Source: an uncultured Clostridia bacterium (lineage in GTDB: Bacteria > Bacillota > Clostridia > Christensenellales > Aristaeellaceae). Taken from it: a stretch of 64,000 nt of DNA. The translations under genes were made by a program, and so were the position numbers. How positions within the stretch are numbered: position 1 is the first letter of the stretch; the number at the start of each line of letters is the position of its first letter. The stretch spans positions 1-64,000 of the forward strand of contig CAKTXZ010000001.1 of the NCBI GenBank assembly GCA_934632155.1, written 5' to 3'. Positions 16,756 through 24,360 of this stretch are shown piece by piece. The notes beneath the pieces were generated by a model. It saw nothing but the letters and a program-made list of their open reading frames with translations. It did not search any database and was not told the origin of the DNA.

Positions 16756-17775
16756 ATGTATCAAAACGCGATGCGCTATATTCAGGAGCTTCTGGCCATT
16801 CCTTCGCCCACGGGCTACACGCGGGCGGCGGCGGACTATGTCATGGACAAGCTGCGCGGTATGGGCTTTTCGCCCGAGCGGCAGCACAAGGGCGGCGTAT
16901 GGTGCGAGCTGGGCGGCGCGGGCCGCGGCCTGCTTTTGTCTGCGCATGTGGATACGCTGGGCGCGATGGTGCGCTCGATCAAGGCCAACGGCCGTATTCG
17001 CTATACGCATATCGGCGGCTGGCAGGACGCGACGGTTGAGACCGAAAACTGCCTTGTGCATACGCGCGACGGGCGCGTGTATTCCGGCACGGTGCAGTCC
17101 ACCAAGGCCAGCCAGCACGTGTATGCCGGCATGGGCAATGAGGCGCGCAGCGAGGATACGCTGGAGATCGTGTTGGACGAAATCGTCCGCAACCGGGCGG
17201 ATGTGGAAGCGCTGGGCATTGAAACCGGCTGTTATATTTCGTGGGATCCGCGTACGGTGCTTACGGAGAGCGGTTATCTTAAAAGCCGCCATCTGGACGA
17301 TAAGGCGAGCGCGGGCATGCTGCTGGCGCTGGCGCAGGCGGTGGCCGAGGGCGCGATTACGCTCCGGCGGCGGGTGGCGATCCTCTTTACCGTTTTTGAG
17401 GAGGTTGGCCACGGCGCGTCCCTGCGCCTGCCCGACGGCATTGAGGATATGCTGGCGGTGGACATGGGCTGCGTGGGGGATGATCTGGCCTGCGACGAGA
17501 CGATGGTCTCCATCTGCGTGAAGGATTCGGGCGGCCCGTACCATTACGATTTTACCAATGAGCTGATTCAGACGGCGAAGGAAAGCGGTGTTCGCTACGC
17601 CGCCGACGTGTACCCGGCCTACGGCTCAGACGCGGGCGCGCTGCTGCGGGCGGGCAACGACGCGCGCTGCGCGCTCATCGGCACGGGGGTGTTCGCCTCC
17701 CATGGCTACGAGCGCACGCATGTGCAGGGGATTGAGAACACCTGTCGTCTGATCGCGGCGTATCTGCAAAAATAA
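16756..17775 (+). CDS. M42 family metallopeptidase (glutamyl aminopeptidase/endoglucanase-like)
   Basis: The 339-residue protein matches the M42 co-catalytic metallopeptidase family. The first metal ligand is in LLLSAHVDTLG, the bridging Asp in SRHLDDKAS, the catalytic Glu pair in FTVFEEVGHGA, and later ligands are in AVDMG and a C-terminal SHGYERTH. Such enzymes are cytosolic tetrahedral aminopeptidases that remove N-terminal residues from peptides. AAAGAGAGGGAATAG precedes the start. It converges on the anti-sigma gene with a shared strong hairpin between them. Confidence 0.92.
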   Translation: MYQNAMRYIQELLAIPSPTGYTRAAADYVMDKLRGMGFSPERQHKGGVWCELGGAGRGLLLSAHVDTLGAMVRSIKANGRIRYTHIGGWQDATVETENCLVHTRDGRVYSGTVQSTKASQHVYAGMGNEARSEDTLEIVLDEIVRNRADVEALGIETGCYISWDPRTVLTESGYLKSRHLDDKASAGMLLALAQAVAEGAITLRRRVAILFTVFEEVGHGASLRLPDGIEDMLAVDMGCVGDDLACDETMVSICVKDSGGPYHYDFTNELIQTAKESGVRYAADVYPAYGSDAGALLRAGNDARCALIGTGVFASHGYERTHVQGIENTCRLIAAYLQK

Positions 17776-17832
17776 AAGCGCGCGGGCGCAGGGAACAGTC
17801 CGGTTCGCTGCCTGCGTCGCGCCGCCTTCATC

Positions 17833-17898
17833 AAAAGCGCGGGAGGGAGATTCCGTTAAGCGCCGCTTTGAACGGCTGCGGGCGGCTCCCTCCCGCAT
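17833..17898 (-). terminator. Strong hairpin terminator between convergent genes
   Basis: GCGGGAGGGAG (17839-17849) and CTCCCTCCCGC (17886-17896) form an 11-bp stem. Read on the minus strand it is followed by GCTTTT, so it mainly ends the sigma/anti-sigma transcript. Confidence 0.78.
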
Positions 17899-17902
17899 TG
17901 GT

Positions 17903-18823
17903 TTATTCCGCGGTTTTCAGCGTGAAGCGCACTGCGCCGGATTGTACGCTGGCGCGCATCGCGTCGTCGTCGTTGTCAAAGTATGTTTCCACAACGTAGG
18001 GCAGGGTGAAGGTCAGCGTGCCGCCGCTTTCGGCGACAGCCTTGCGCGCGGCCTGACGCTGCGACAAAATACGCTCGTAGCTTTCCCGGTTCTCCGGCTG
18101 TGCTTCCAGCATGCCGCGGTAAACCGCGTCGTTTTTTTCGTCCAGCCAATCCAGTGTCATTTCCAGCACGACGATGACCTGCCCGTCCTCGCCCACGAAT
18201 GCATCCACGCTGCTGCTGTCGCCCCTGACGCTGCTCCCTGCCAGCAGAACCTCGTCGCAGTGAAAGAGCAGCAGCGTCTTTTTTCTGTCCGTCATCATGT
18301 CCCGCACGGGGCCGAAGCCGTTTTTCGTCCACAGGTAATGCTCGGCGCGCGCTTCCTCGTCTTCGACGGGCTCGCTGCTGTACGCGCCGTCCGTATCCAG
18401 ATTGAGCTGCGGGTGCAGCTCAAAGCGCGATGCGTCCTTGGGCACGGCGCAGACCGACACCGTCATGACCTGCCGCTCCGGCGCCCACGAAACGTCCTGC
18501 ACCGTTATGGAAACCGGCGTTTCGCCCTCATCCTGCTGCACAATGTCGGTGGTCAGGTTGCGCATGATCGCGTCGAGCTTTTCCGGCTCGTATTCCTGAT
18601 AGGCGGTGAAGCGGTTTTGATAATACCACGCCTGTCCCTGCGTGACGGCGGCGTATGCCGCGCCGCAGAGCAGCAGCGCCAGCAGGGCGGTCAGCAGCAG
18701 CGTTCGGCCAATGCTTTTCTTCATGGGTTCTTCCTCCTTTAATGTCAGCAGCGTTCGGTTCATCCGGTCGGAAAACGCCGCGGGGGTTGGCCCAAAGGCC
18801 TGCTCCAGCTCTTCATTGCTCAT
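17903..18823 (-). CDS. Membrane-anchored partner of an ECF sigma factor (putative anti-sigma factor)
   Basis: The 306-residue protein has a short cytoplasmic N-terminus (about 35 residues), one transmembrane segment (LLLTALLALLLCGAAYAAV) and a 240-residue outside domain with no family I can name. This topology directly downstream of an ECF sigma gene on the same strand is typical of anti-sigma factors. The N-terminal part lacks an obvious zinc HxxxCxxC motif. The ATG at 18823 has GGAGG about 9 nt upstream; a longer reading from 18913 is not supported. The role is inferred from context. Confidence 0.75.
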   Translation of the reverse strand: MSNEELEQAFGPTPAAFSDRMNRTLLTLKEEEPMKKSIGRTLLLTALLALLLCGAAYAAVTQGQAWYYQNRFTAYQEYEPEKLDAIMRNLTTDIVQQDEGETPVSITVQDVSWAPERQVMTVSVCAVPKDASRFELHPQLNLDTDGAYSSEPVEDEEARAEHYLWTKNGFGPVRDMMTDRKKTLLLFHCDEVLLAGSSVRGDSSSVDAFVGEDGQVIVVLEMTLDWLDEKNDAVYRGMLEAQPENRESYERILSQRQAARKAVAESGGTLTFTLPYVVETYFDNDDDAMRASVQSGAVRFTLKTAE

Positions 18824-18887
18824 TTTCGAACGCCTCCCTTTTTGAATCAGTCTTCGGCTGTCGCGCGATTCGGCGGCCGGGCCGGCT

Positions 18888-18919
18888 GCGCTTTTGCATG
18901 ATTGGATGGGCAAAAGCGC
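18888..18919. repeat. Perfect inverted repeat between the sigma and anti-sigma genes
   Basis: GCGCTTTTGC and GCAAAAGCGC form a 10-bp perfect stem with a 12-nt loop within the 144-nt gap. It may tune expression of the second gene. Confidence 0.7.
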
Positions 18920-18967
18920 CGGCTTCGGGCGCTGTATCCGGCGAAAAAAGCTTTTTCTTCAGCCGCT

Positions 18968-19435
18968 TCATTTTTGCAGCGCCGCCTTCAGCTTTTTTCG
19001 GGCTCTGGCTATCTTGGATTTTAGCGTTCCCTCCGGCAGCCGCAGCATGGCCGCGGCCTGACGCAGGGTATAACCGTCCAACGCGGTGAGCGCCAGCGCT
19101 GCGCGTTCGGAGGCGCTCAGGCGCATGAGCGCATCGTGAAGCGCGATGCGGTCGGCTTGGTCGGGGTCGTGGGCGACGTCGTCGGGCGTTTCGCCCATGG
19201 GGATCAGGCGCCTTCGCCTGCGCAGCAGCGTCTTGCATTCATTAATCAGGATGCGCGTGAGCCATGTGGAAAAGAACGCTTCATCTCGCAGGGAGTCGCG
19301 CTTTGCCCATGCGCGCAGCAAGGCTTCCTGCACAGCGTCCGCAGCGTCCGCGGCGCTGCCGGTGTAGCTGTATGCCACACGGTAGAGCGAGCGCTCCAGC
19401 GCGCGCGCCTGCTGGGAAAATGAGGCCTTGTCCAT
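18968..19435 (-). CDS. ECF-type RNA polymerase sigma factor
   Basis: The 155-residue protein has sigma region 2 (YRVAYSYTGSAADAADAVQEALLRAW) and region 4 with its helix-turn-helix (LSASERAALALTALDGYTLRQAAAMLRLPEGTLKSKI), and no regions 1 or 3, as in ECF sigma factors. The ATG at 19435 is preceded by AAAGGAAG; an in-frame ATG at 19468 is the alternative. It is paired with the downstream membrane protein. The activating signal is unknown. Confidence 0.92.
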   Translation of the reverse strand: MDKASFSQQARALERSLYRVAYSYTGSAADAADAVQEALLRAWAKRDSLRDEAFFSTWLTRILINECKTLLRRRRRLIPMGETPDDVAHDPDQADRIALHDALMRLSASERAALALTALDGYTLRQAAAMLRLPEGTLKSKIARARKKLKAALQK

Positions 19436-19618
19436 CGGCTGGTCTTCCTTTCGTTCATTTGGCTTCAACGTTGATTCCGCTTATTAGAAGCGCGAGGGGC
19501 GCAAAAGGTTGCATGCTTTTGAAAAAAATACCGCCGTCCGTCGGCGCGCCGCCTTTGGCGCAGGACGCTTTGGCAATGTGGCTCAAAAACAAAACGTTTT
19601 CCGGCGCGGAATTATGAA

Positions 19619-19648
19619 TTGACCGCTTCCGGGCAGGTGTGGTATAAT
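19619..19648 (+). promoter_or_regulatory. Promoter for pduL
   Basis: TTGACC (19619-19624), an 18-bp spacer and TATAAT (19643-19648) are followed by a leader of about 125 nt. Confidence 0.77.
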
Positions 19649-19780
19649 CATCAGGAAAACCGCGGGGCGGTTTGTCCGTGTCGGCGGGGCCGTAGGCGTT
19701 GCGCCGGCAAGCATGGAGCCATGCGCCGCAGTCTGCCGCGGCTGCGGTGCGGCAGGAAAATGAAGAAAGAAGGAATACCG

Positions 19781-20353
19781 ATGAAAAAGTTCATTGTGGA
19801 AACGTCCGCGCGTCATGTGCACGTGACCCAGCAGGATCTGGAAACGCTCTTTGGCGCGGGTTATGAATTGCATGTCAAGAAAATGCTCTCCCAGCCCGGC
19901 CAGTACGCCAGCGAAGAGCGCGTAGACGTGGTCGGCCCCAAGAAGACGCTGGCCAGCGTGAGCATTCTGGGCCCGGTGCGCAGCGCGACGCAGGTGGAAA
20001 TTTCCCTGACGGACGCGCGTTCCATCGGCGTGAACGCGCCTATCCGTGAATCCGGCGACATTGCGGGCTCGGGCGCGTGCAAGCTGGTCGGCCCCAAGGG
20101 CGAGGTGGAAATTCCCTGCGGCGTGATCGCCGCCAAGCGGCATATTCACATGACGCCCGCCGACGCGGAGGAATACGGCGTGAAGGATAAGGACGTTGTG
20201 AGCGTGAAGGTGGATACCAACGGCCGCGCGCTGACCTTCGGCGACGTGGTGGTGCGCGTGAGCGATAAGTTTGCGCTGGCGATGCACATCGACACCGACG
20301 AATCCAACGCTGCCTGCGCCGCGCCCGGCACGATGGGCGAGATTGTCCGCTGA
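19781..20353 (+). CDS. pduL: Phosphate propanoyltransferase/acetyltransferase, PduL type
   Basis: The 190-residue protein has the two zinc-binding histidine motifs of PduL, SARHVHV near residue 10 and AKRHIHM near residue 120, and the usual two-barrel layout. PduL moves an acyl group between CoA and phosphate (acyl-CoA + Pi to acyl phosphate + CoA). There is no N-terminal encapsulation peptide and no microcompartment shell gene nearby, so it probably serves housekeeping acetate or propionate formation. The ATG at 19781 follows GAAGGA; a possible earlier ATG at 19760 would add seven residues. Confidence 0.93.
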   Translation: MKKFIVETSARHVHVTQQDLETLFGAGYELHVKKMLSQPGQYASEERVDVVGPKKTLASVSILGPVRSATQVEISLTDARSIGVNAPIRESGDIAGSGACKLVGPKGEVEIPCGVIAAKRHIHMTPADAEEYGVKDKDVVSVKVDTNGRALTFGDVVVRVSDKFALAMHIDTDESNAACAAPGTMGEIVR

Positions 20354-20392
20354 TTCGTACGCGGGCATTCAAAGGGATCCCGAAATAACATC

Positions 20393-20446
20393 AAAAACGC
20401 TGCGGGGAGAGGCGTGCCGCTCAGAAGCTTCCTCCGCAGCGTTTTT
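20393..20446. terminator. Bidirectional terminator between pduL and the CNNM gene
   Basis: AAAAACGCTGCGG and CCGCAGCGTTTTT form a 13-bp stem. Both convergent genes end on it, and T-runs are present in both directions. Confidence 0.92.
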
Positions 20447-20477
20447 ATTTTATTTTGGTTTTCCGCCGGCAATACGC

Positions 20478-21755
20478 TTACTGCGCTGCGGGCTGCGCGG
20501 CGGCTTCGGCGCCGACGGCAGGCTTTTTGTGAAGCTCGATTTCCAGCACATGCCGTTCGTCGGCCTTGAGCACGGTAAGCTGCCATTCGCCGCAATCGAA
20601 GACGTCGCCCGCATCCGGCACGCGCTCGGCCATTTCCATCACCCAGCCGCCGACGGTGCTTGCGTCGGTATCCGCGGCCAGATGAAACTGCTCCTGAAGC
20701 GCTTCTACCGGCGCGGAGCCCAGCATATGCCACGTGCCCTCCTGCGTCTGACGGCAGGCGACCTCGATTTCGTCATGCTCATCCCAGATTTCGCCGACCA
20801 GCTCCTCCAGAATGTCTTCCATGGTAACGATGCCTACCGTGCCGCCGTATTCGTCCGCGACCACGGCCATTTGGGATTTGGTTTTCTGCAAAAGATGCAG
20901 CAGATCGTTGATTTTGACGCTTTCAGGAACGAAAACGGGGGTTTTCATAATGGCGCGCAGGTTGACGCAGCCCTTATGAAACTGCGGGTAAAAATCCTTC
21001 TGATGAACAACGCCGACAATTTTGTCCAGCGTTTCTTCATAAACGGGCAGGCGCGAATAGCCGCTTTCCTCAAACAGCGCGGCGATTTCCTCCGCCGTGG
21101 CGTCCAGCGGCACGCCCTCCACCCGAACGCGCGGCGTGAGAATATCCGATACGTCCAGATCGTTGAATTCAATGGCGCTGCGCAGCAGCTCGCTTTCCTC
21201 GGCGTTCATGCCGCCGTCCTGCTCCACTTCCTCCACCATGGTAATCAGCTCGTCCTGCGTAAGCTTCCGGTCGTCGCCCGTTTTGACCAGACGGCACAAA
21301 AGCGCCTTCCATTTGCCAAAGAGCCAATTGATCGGGTGCAGCAGCGCCATCAGCACGCGAACGACGGGCGTAACGGCCATGGCGAATTTTTCGGGCGTTT
21401 CCTTCGCCATGGATTTGGGCGTGATTTCGCCAAAGATCAGCACCATCACCGTGCTGACCGCCGTGGAGACCGATACGCCCGTATTGCCGCCCAGCCAGTT
21501 GACGAAGAACACGGTGCTCAGGGAGGCCAGCGCGATGTTTACGATGTTGTTGCCGATGAGAATGCTGGAAAGCAGCTCGTCGTATCGCTCCGCCGCTTTC
21601 AGCGTGCTGAGCGCTTTTTTATTGCCGTGATCGGCCAGACTCTTCAGCCGCGTTCTGTTCAGCGAGGAAAACGACGTTTCCGTCGCCGAAAAGAAGGCGG
21701 ACAGCGCCAGCAGAATCACCATGGGAAACAATTGATTGAATGTACCTGAAGCCAT
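20478..21755 (-). CDS. CNNM/CorC-HlyC family ion transporter with CBS pair
   Basis: The 425-residue protein has an N-terminal CNNM (DUF21) membrane domain (ALSAFFSATETSFSS, GNNIVNIALASL, IFGEITPKS), then a CBS pair around residues 200-330 (ILTPRVRVEGV, DEYGGTVGIVTMEDILEELVGEI), and a CorC_HlyC C-terminal domain. Such proteins move or sense Mg2+ or related cations, although many are labelled haemolysins. GGGAGG lies 9 nt before the ATG. A near-consensus promoter and a 170-nt leader with a terminator precede it, so expression is probably controlled by transcription attenuation. Confidence 0.93.
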   Translation of the reverse strand: MASGTFNQLFPMVILLALSAFFSATETSFSSLNRTRLKSLADHGNKKALSTLKAAERYDELLSSILIGNNIVNIALASLSTVFFVNWLGGNTGVSVSTAVSTVMVLIFGEITPKSMAKETPEKFAMAVTPVVRVLMALLHPINWLFGKWKALLCRLVKTGDDRKLTQDELITMVEEVEQDGGMNAEESELLRSAIEFNDLDVSDILTPRVRVEGVPLDATAEEIAALFEESGYSRLPVYEETLDKIVGVVHQKDFYPQFHKGCVNLRAIMKTPVFVPESVKINDLLHLLQKTKSQMAVVADEYGGTVGIVTMEDILEELVGEIWDEHDEIEVACRQTQEGTWHMLGSAPVEALQEQFHLAADTDASTVGGWVMEMAERVPDAGDVFDCGEWQLTVLKADERHVLEIELHKKPAVGAEAAAQPAAQ

Positions 21756-21924
21756 GCCTTTTCAAACCTCCCGAAAAAATGGAAACGCAAAAAGGCATGC
21801 CCTTCGCCCAAACGGACGTGGCATGCCGCGGTTAAATCGCCTTCGGGGCACGTCGCCTATGACGCTGCTACCGCCATAATCGCCCTCCACGAGGCGATCA
21901 CACTCCCTTCCGAATCATAGAATG
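21756..21924 (-). ncRNA. Candidate cis-regulatory leader RNA (riboswitch-like) of the CNNM gene
   Basis: The predicted transcript starts near 21924 and runs about 97 nt before a terminator hairpin. An element AUCGCC (21898-21893) can pair with GGCGAU at either 21884-21879 or 21841-21836. GCGGU (21874-21870) can pair with ACCGC (21832-21828), which abuts the terminator stem. These mutually exclusive pairings are what an expression platform needs. I could not match it to M-box, yybP-ykoY or other metal riboswitch consensus sequences that I know, so the class is open. Confidence 0.6.
21789..21827 (-). terminator. Attenuator-like terminator in the CNNM leader
   Basis: On the minus strand GGCATGCC (21827-21820) pairs with GGCATGCC (21801-21794), followed by five T residues, ending 34 nt before the start codon. 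Confidence 0.83.
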
Positions 21925-21930
21925 AAACGT

Positions 21931-21959
21931 ATTATAGCACGGAACACAACGGCTGTCAA
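21931..21959 (-). promoter_or_regulatory. Consensus sigma-A promoter for the CNNM leader
   Basis: On the minus strand TTGACA (21959-21954), exactly 17 bp, then TATAAT (21936-21931). Both hexamers are perfect. Confidence 0.93.
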
Positions 21960-22113
21960 ACGCTGTTTTGGTTCGATTGCGAAAGAATGAAACGTCATAA
22001 AAGATAAGATTGAGCATATATGACGTTATGAATGATTGAATTTGCTTCATTATGAAATAAAGGCACTGACAGAAGCGCCACAATCACCAAAAAGCAGCAA
22101 TTTCGCCGAATCG

Positions 22114-22142
22114 TTGACTTCGTTTTTGGCGCATACTATAAT
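22114..22142 (+). promoter_or_regulatory. Promoter for glmM
   Basis: TTGACT (22114-22119), a 17-bp spacer and TATAAT (22137-22142), about 80 nt before the start. The DNA between this and the diverging CNNM promoter (21960-22113) is AT-rich with no gene. Confidence 0.85.
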
Positions 22143-22222
22143 GGGGCGGCCAAGGAAGGGGACGCGTTGAAGGACGCCGCGCGGTGCTTTCGGGCGGCAG
22201 GAACAAAAATCAGGAGGTTGCA

Positions 22223-23581
22223 ATGGGAAAATATTTCGGCACGGACGGCTTTCGCGGGGAGGCTAACGTTACCCTGACGGTGGAGCATGCCTTCAAGGTA
22301 GGGCGCTATATCGGCCATTACTACGGCCGCGGGCACAAGGCCAGGGTCGTGATCGGCAAGGATACGCGGCTGTCAAGCTATATGTTTGAATACGCGCTGG
22401 CGGCGGGGCTGACGGCCTCGGGGGCGGATGTGTACCTTCTGCACGTTACCACGACGCCCTCGGTGGCCTATGTCGCCAGGAGCGAGGATTTCGACTGCGG
22501 CATCATGATTTCCGCCAGCCATAACCCCTACGACGACAACGGCATCAAGCTCATCAACGGCAACGGCGAAAAAATGGCGGACGATGTGACCGCGCAGGTG
22601 GAAAAATATCTGGACGGCGAGCTGCCCGAGGCGCCTTTGGCAACGGGCGACAGAATCGGCCGCACGGTGGATTATGCCGCGGGACGCAACCGCTATATCG
22701 GCTATTTGATTTCGCTGGCGACGCATTCCTATAAGGGCGTGAAGGTGGGGCTGGATTGCGCCAACGGCAGCACATGGATGATCGCCAAATCGGTGTTCGA
22801 CGCGCTGGGCGCGGAGACGTATGTCATCAACAACCAGCCCAGCGGCGTGAACATTAACCTGAACTGCGGCTCGACGCATATTCAGGGGCTGCAGGCGCTG
22901 GTGCGGGAAAAGGGACTGGACGTAGGCTTCGCCTTTGACGGCGACGCCGACCGCTGCCTCGCTGTGGATGAAAAGGGGAACCTGATTAACGGCGACCTGA
23001 TTCTCTACATTTACGGAACCTACATGAAAAAGCGCGATAAGCTGACCACCAACACCGTGGTTTCCACCGTGATGAGCAATTTCGGCTTGGGCAAGGCGCT
23101 GGAAAAGGCGGGCGTGGATTGGATTCAGACGCAGGTGGGCGACCGTTTTGTTTACGAATGCATGCGCGCGGGCGGGCACATGCTGGGCGGCGAGGAGAGC
23201 GGCCACATCATCTTTAGCAAGTACGCCACCACCGGCGACGGCATGCTGACCGCCATCAAGCTGATGCAGGCCATGCTGGATCAGAAGCTGCCGCTTTCCA
23301 AGCTGGCCGAGCCCGTGAGGCTATATCCGCAGGTGCTGGAAAACGTGCGCGTAGCGGACCAGGACGCGGCGATCAATCATCCCGCCGTGCAGGCGGCCAA
23401 GCGCGCGGCGGAGGAAAGGCTGCATGGCGACGGGCGCGTGCTGCTGCGCAAAAGCGGCACGGAGCCCGTGGTGCGCGTCATGGCCGAATGCAGCGACGAG
23501 GCGCTGTGCCGCCGGTGTGTGGAAGAAATCGTCGATACAATGCGGCGCGAGGGCTTGATGATGGAGAAAAAAGCAGGATGA
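22223..23581 (+). CDS. glmM: Phosphoglucosamine mutase
   Basis: The 452-residue alpha-D-phosphohexomutase starts KYFGTDGFRGEAN. It has the catalytic phosphoserine loop MISASHNPYDDNG near residue 100, the metal-binding DGDADR near residue 240, the sugar-binding GGEESGH and the C-terminal phosphate-binding RKSGTEPVVRVM. GlmM turns glucosamine-6-phosphate into glucosamine-1-phosphate for UDP-GlcNAc. AGGAGG lies 8 nt upstream. The stop overlaps the next gene's start (ATGA at 23578-23581). glmS lies 4.5 kb away. Confidence 0.94.
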   Translation: MGKYFGTDGFRGEANVTLTVEHAFKVGRYIGHYYGRGHKARVVIGKDTRLSSYMFEYALAAGLTASGADVYLLHVTTTPSVAYVARSEDFDCGIMISASHNPYDDNGIKLINGNGEKMADDVTAQVEKYLDGELPEAPLATGDRIGRTVDYAAGRNRYIGYLISLATHSYKGVKVGLDCANGSTWMIAKSVFDALGAETYVINNQPSGVNINLNCGSTHIQGLQALVREKGLDVGFAFDGDADRCLAVDEKGNLINGDLILYIYGTYMKKRDKLTTNTVVSTVMSNFGLGKALEKAGVDWIQTQVGDRFVYECMRAGGHMLGGEESGHIIFSKYATTGDGMLTAIKLMQAMLDQKLPLSKLAEPVRLYPQVLENVRVADQDAAINHPAVQAAKRAAEERLHGDGRVLLRKSGTEPVVRVMAECSDEALCRRCVEEIVDTMRREGLMMEKKAG

Positions 23582-24237
23582 AGACGGCTGATTTATTTGA
23601 TTTGTCGCATACGCTGGCCGCGCCGTGGCTGGCGCGCACGGAATATCCATGGGAAATACTGGACAGAATCAAGGATATCATTGCGGCGATTGGCGAAACG
23701 CTGCCCGCGGACGCGTTCGACCATCCCGCCGACGGTGTATGGATCGCCAAGGACGCGGAGGTTTTCCCCTCCGCCTATATCGGCGCGCCCTGCATCATCG
23801 GCCACGGCACGCAGGTGCGTCAGGGCGCGTTTATTCGCGGCGGCGCGCTGGTGGGCGACGGCGCGGTGATCGGCAATTCGACGGAATTGAAGAACTGCAT
23901 TCTTTTCGACGGCGTGCAGACGCCGCATTTCAACTATGTCGGCGACGCCGTGCTGGGCTACAGGGCGCATTTGGGCGCGGGCGCGGTAACGTCTAATGTG
24001 AAGAGCGACAAAACGCCGGTCGTCGTTCAAAACGGCAAAGAGCGTATTGAAACGGGACGCAGGAAGCTGGGCGCGATGGTGGGCGACTGGGTGGAGGTGG
24101 GCTGCAACAGCGTGCTCAACCCCGGCACGGTCATCGGCCGCGAAAGCCGCGTGTACCCGCTTTCCTGCGTGCGCGGCGTTGTTCCGCCGCGTCACATTGT
24201 CAAGGGCGACCGCGGCGTGTTCCCCATGAAGCCGTAG
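23578..24237 (+). CDS. Left-handed beta-helix (LbetaH) acyl/nucleotidyl-transferase-like protein, glmM-coupled
   Basis: The 219-residue protein has an N-terminal helical part (about 60 residues) and then hexapeptide repeats (IGAPCIIGHGTQVRQGAFIRG, LGAGAVTSNVK, GCNSVLNPGTVIG) like the C-terminal acetyltransferase half of GlmU. It begins inside the glmM stop codon, so it is translationally coupled. It may acetylate glucosamine-1-phosphate in the UDP-GlcNAc pathway. No pyrophosphorylase domain is present, so a partner would be needed. The fold is clear; the substrate is inferred. Confidence 0.82.
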   Translation: MKTADLFDLSHTLAAPWLARTEYPWEILDRIKDIIAAIGETLPADAFDHPADGVWIAKDAEVFPSAYIGAPCIIGHGTQVRQGAFIRGGALVGDGAVIGNSTELKNCILFDGVQTPHFNYVGDAVLGYRAHLGAGAVTSNVKSDKTPVVVQNGKERIETGRRKLGAMVGDWVEVGCNSVLNPGTVIGRESRVYPLSCVRGVVPPRHIVKGDRGVFPMKP

Positions 24238-24290
24238 GCGTTAAAGGCAAGGAGTCCTGCGGGAAAGCGCGGCAGATCAGCCGATGAATA

Positions 24291-24348
24291 AAAAAGCATT
24301 GCGGCAGCGAAGGGGCCGAAAAGCTTCTTCGCCGCCGTCATGCTTTTT
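24291..24348. terminator. Bidirectional terminator between convergent genes
   Basis: AAAAAGCAT and ATGCTTTTT flank an inner GCGAAG/CTTCGC stem, giving a long imperfect hairpin with T-runs on both strands. Confidence 0.85.
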
Positions 24349-24360
24349 AACAGCGCTTTT

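Noticed and set aside
21756..21924. M-box or yybP-ykoY riboswitch in the CNNM leader
   Set aside because: Hallmark sequences of these classes could not be aligned by eye on either strand, so I kept it as an unclassified leader. A covariance-model search could overturn this.
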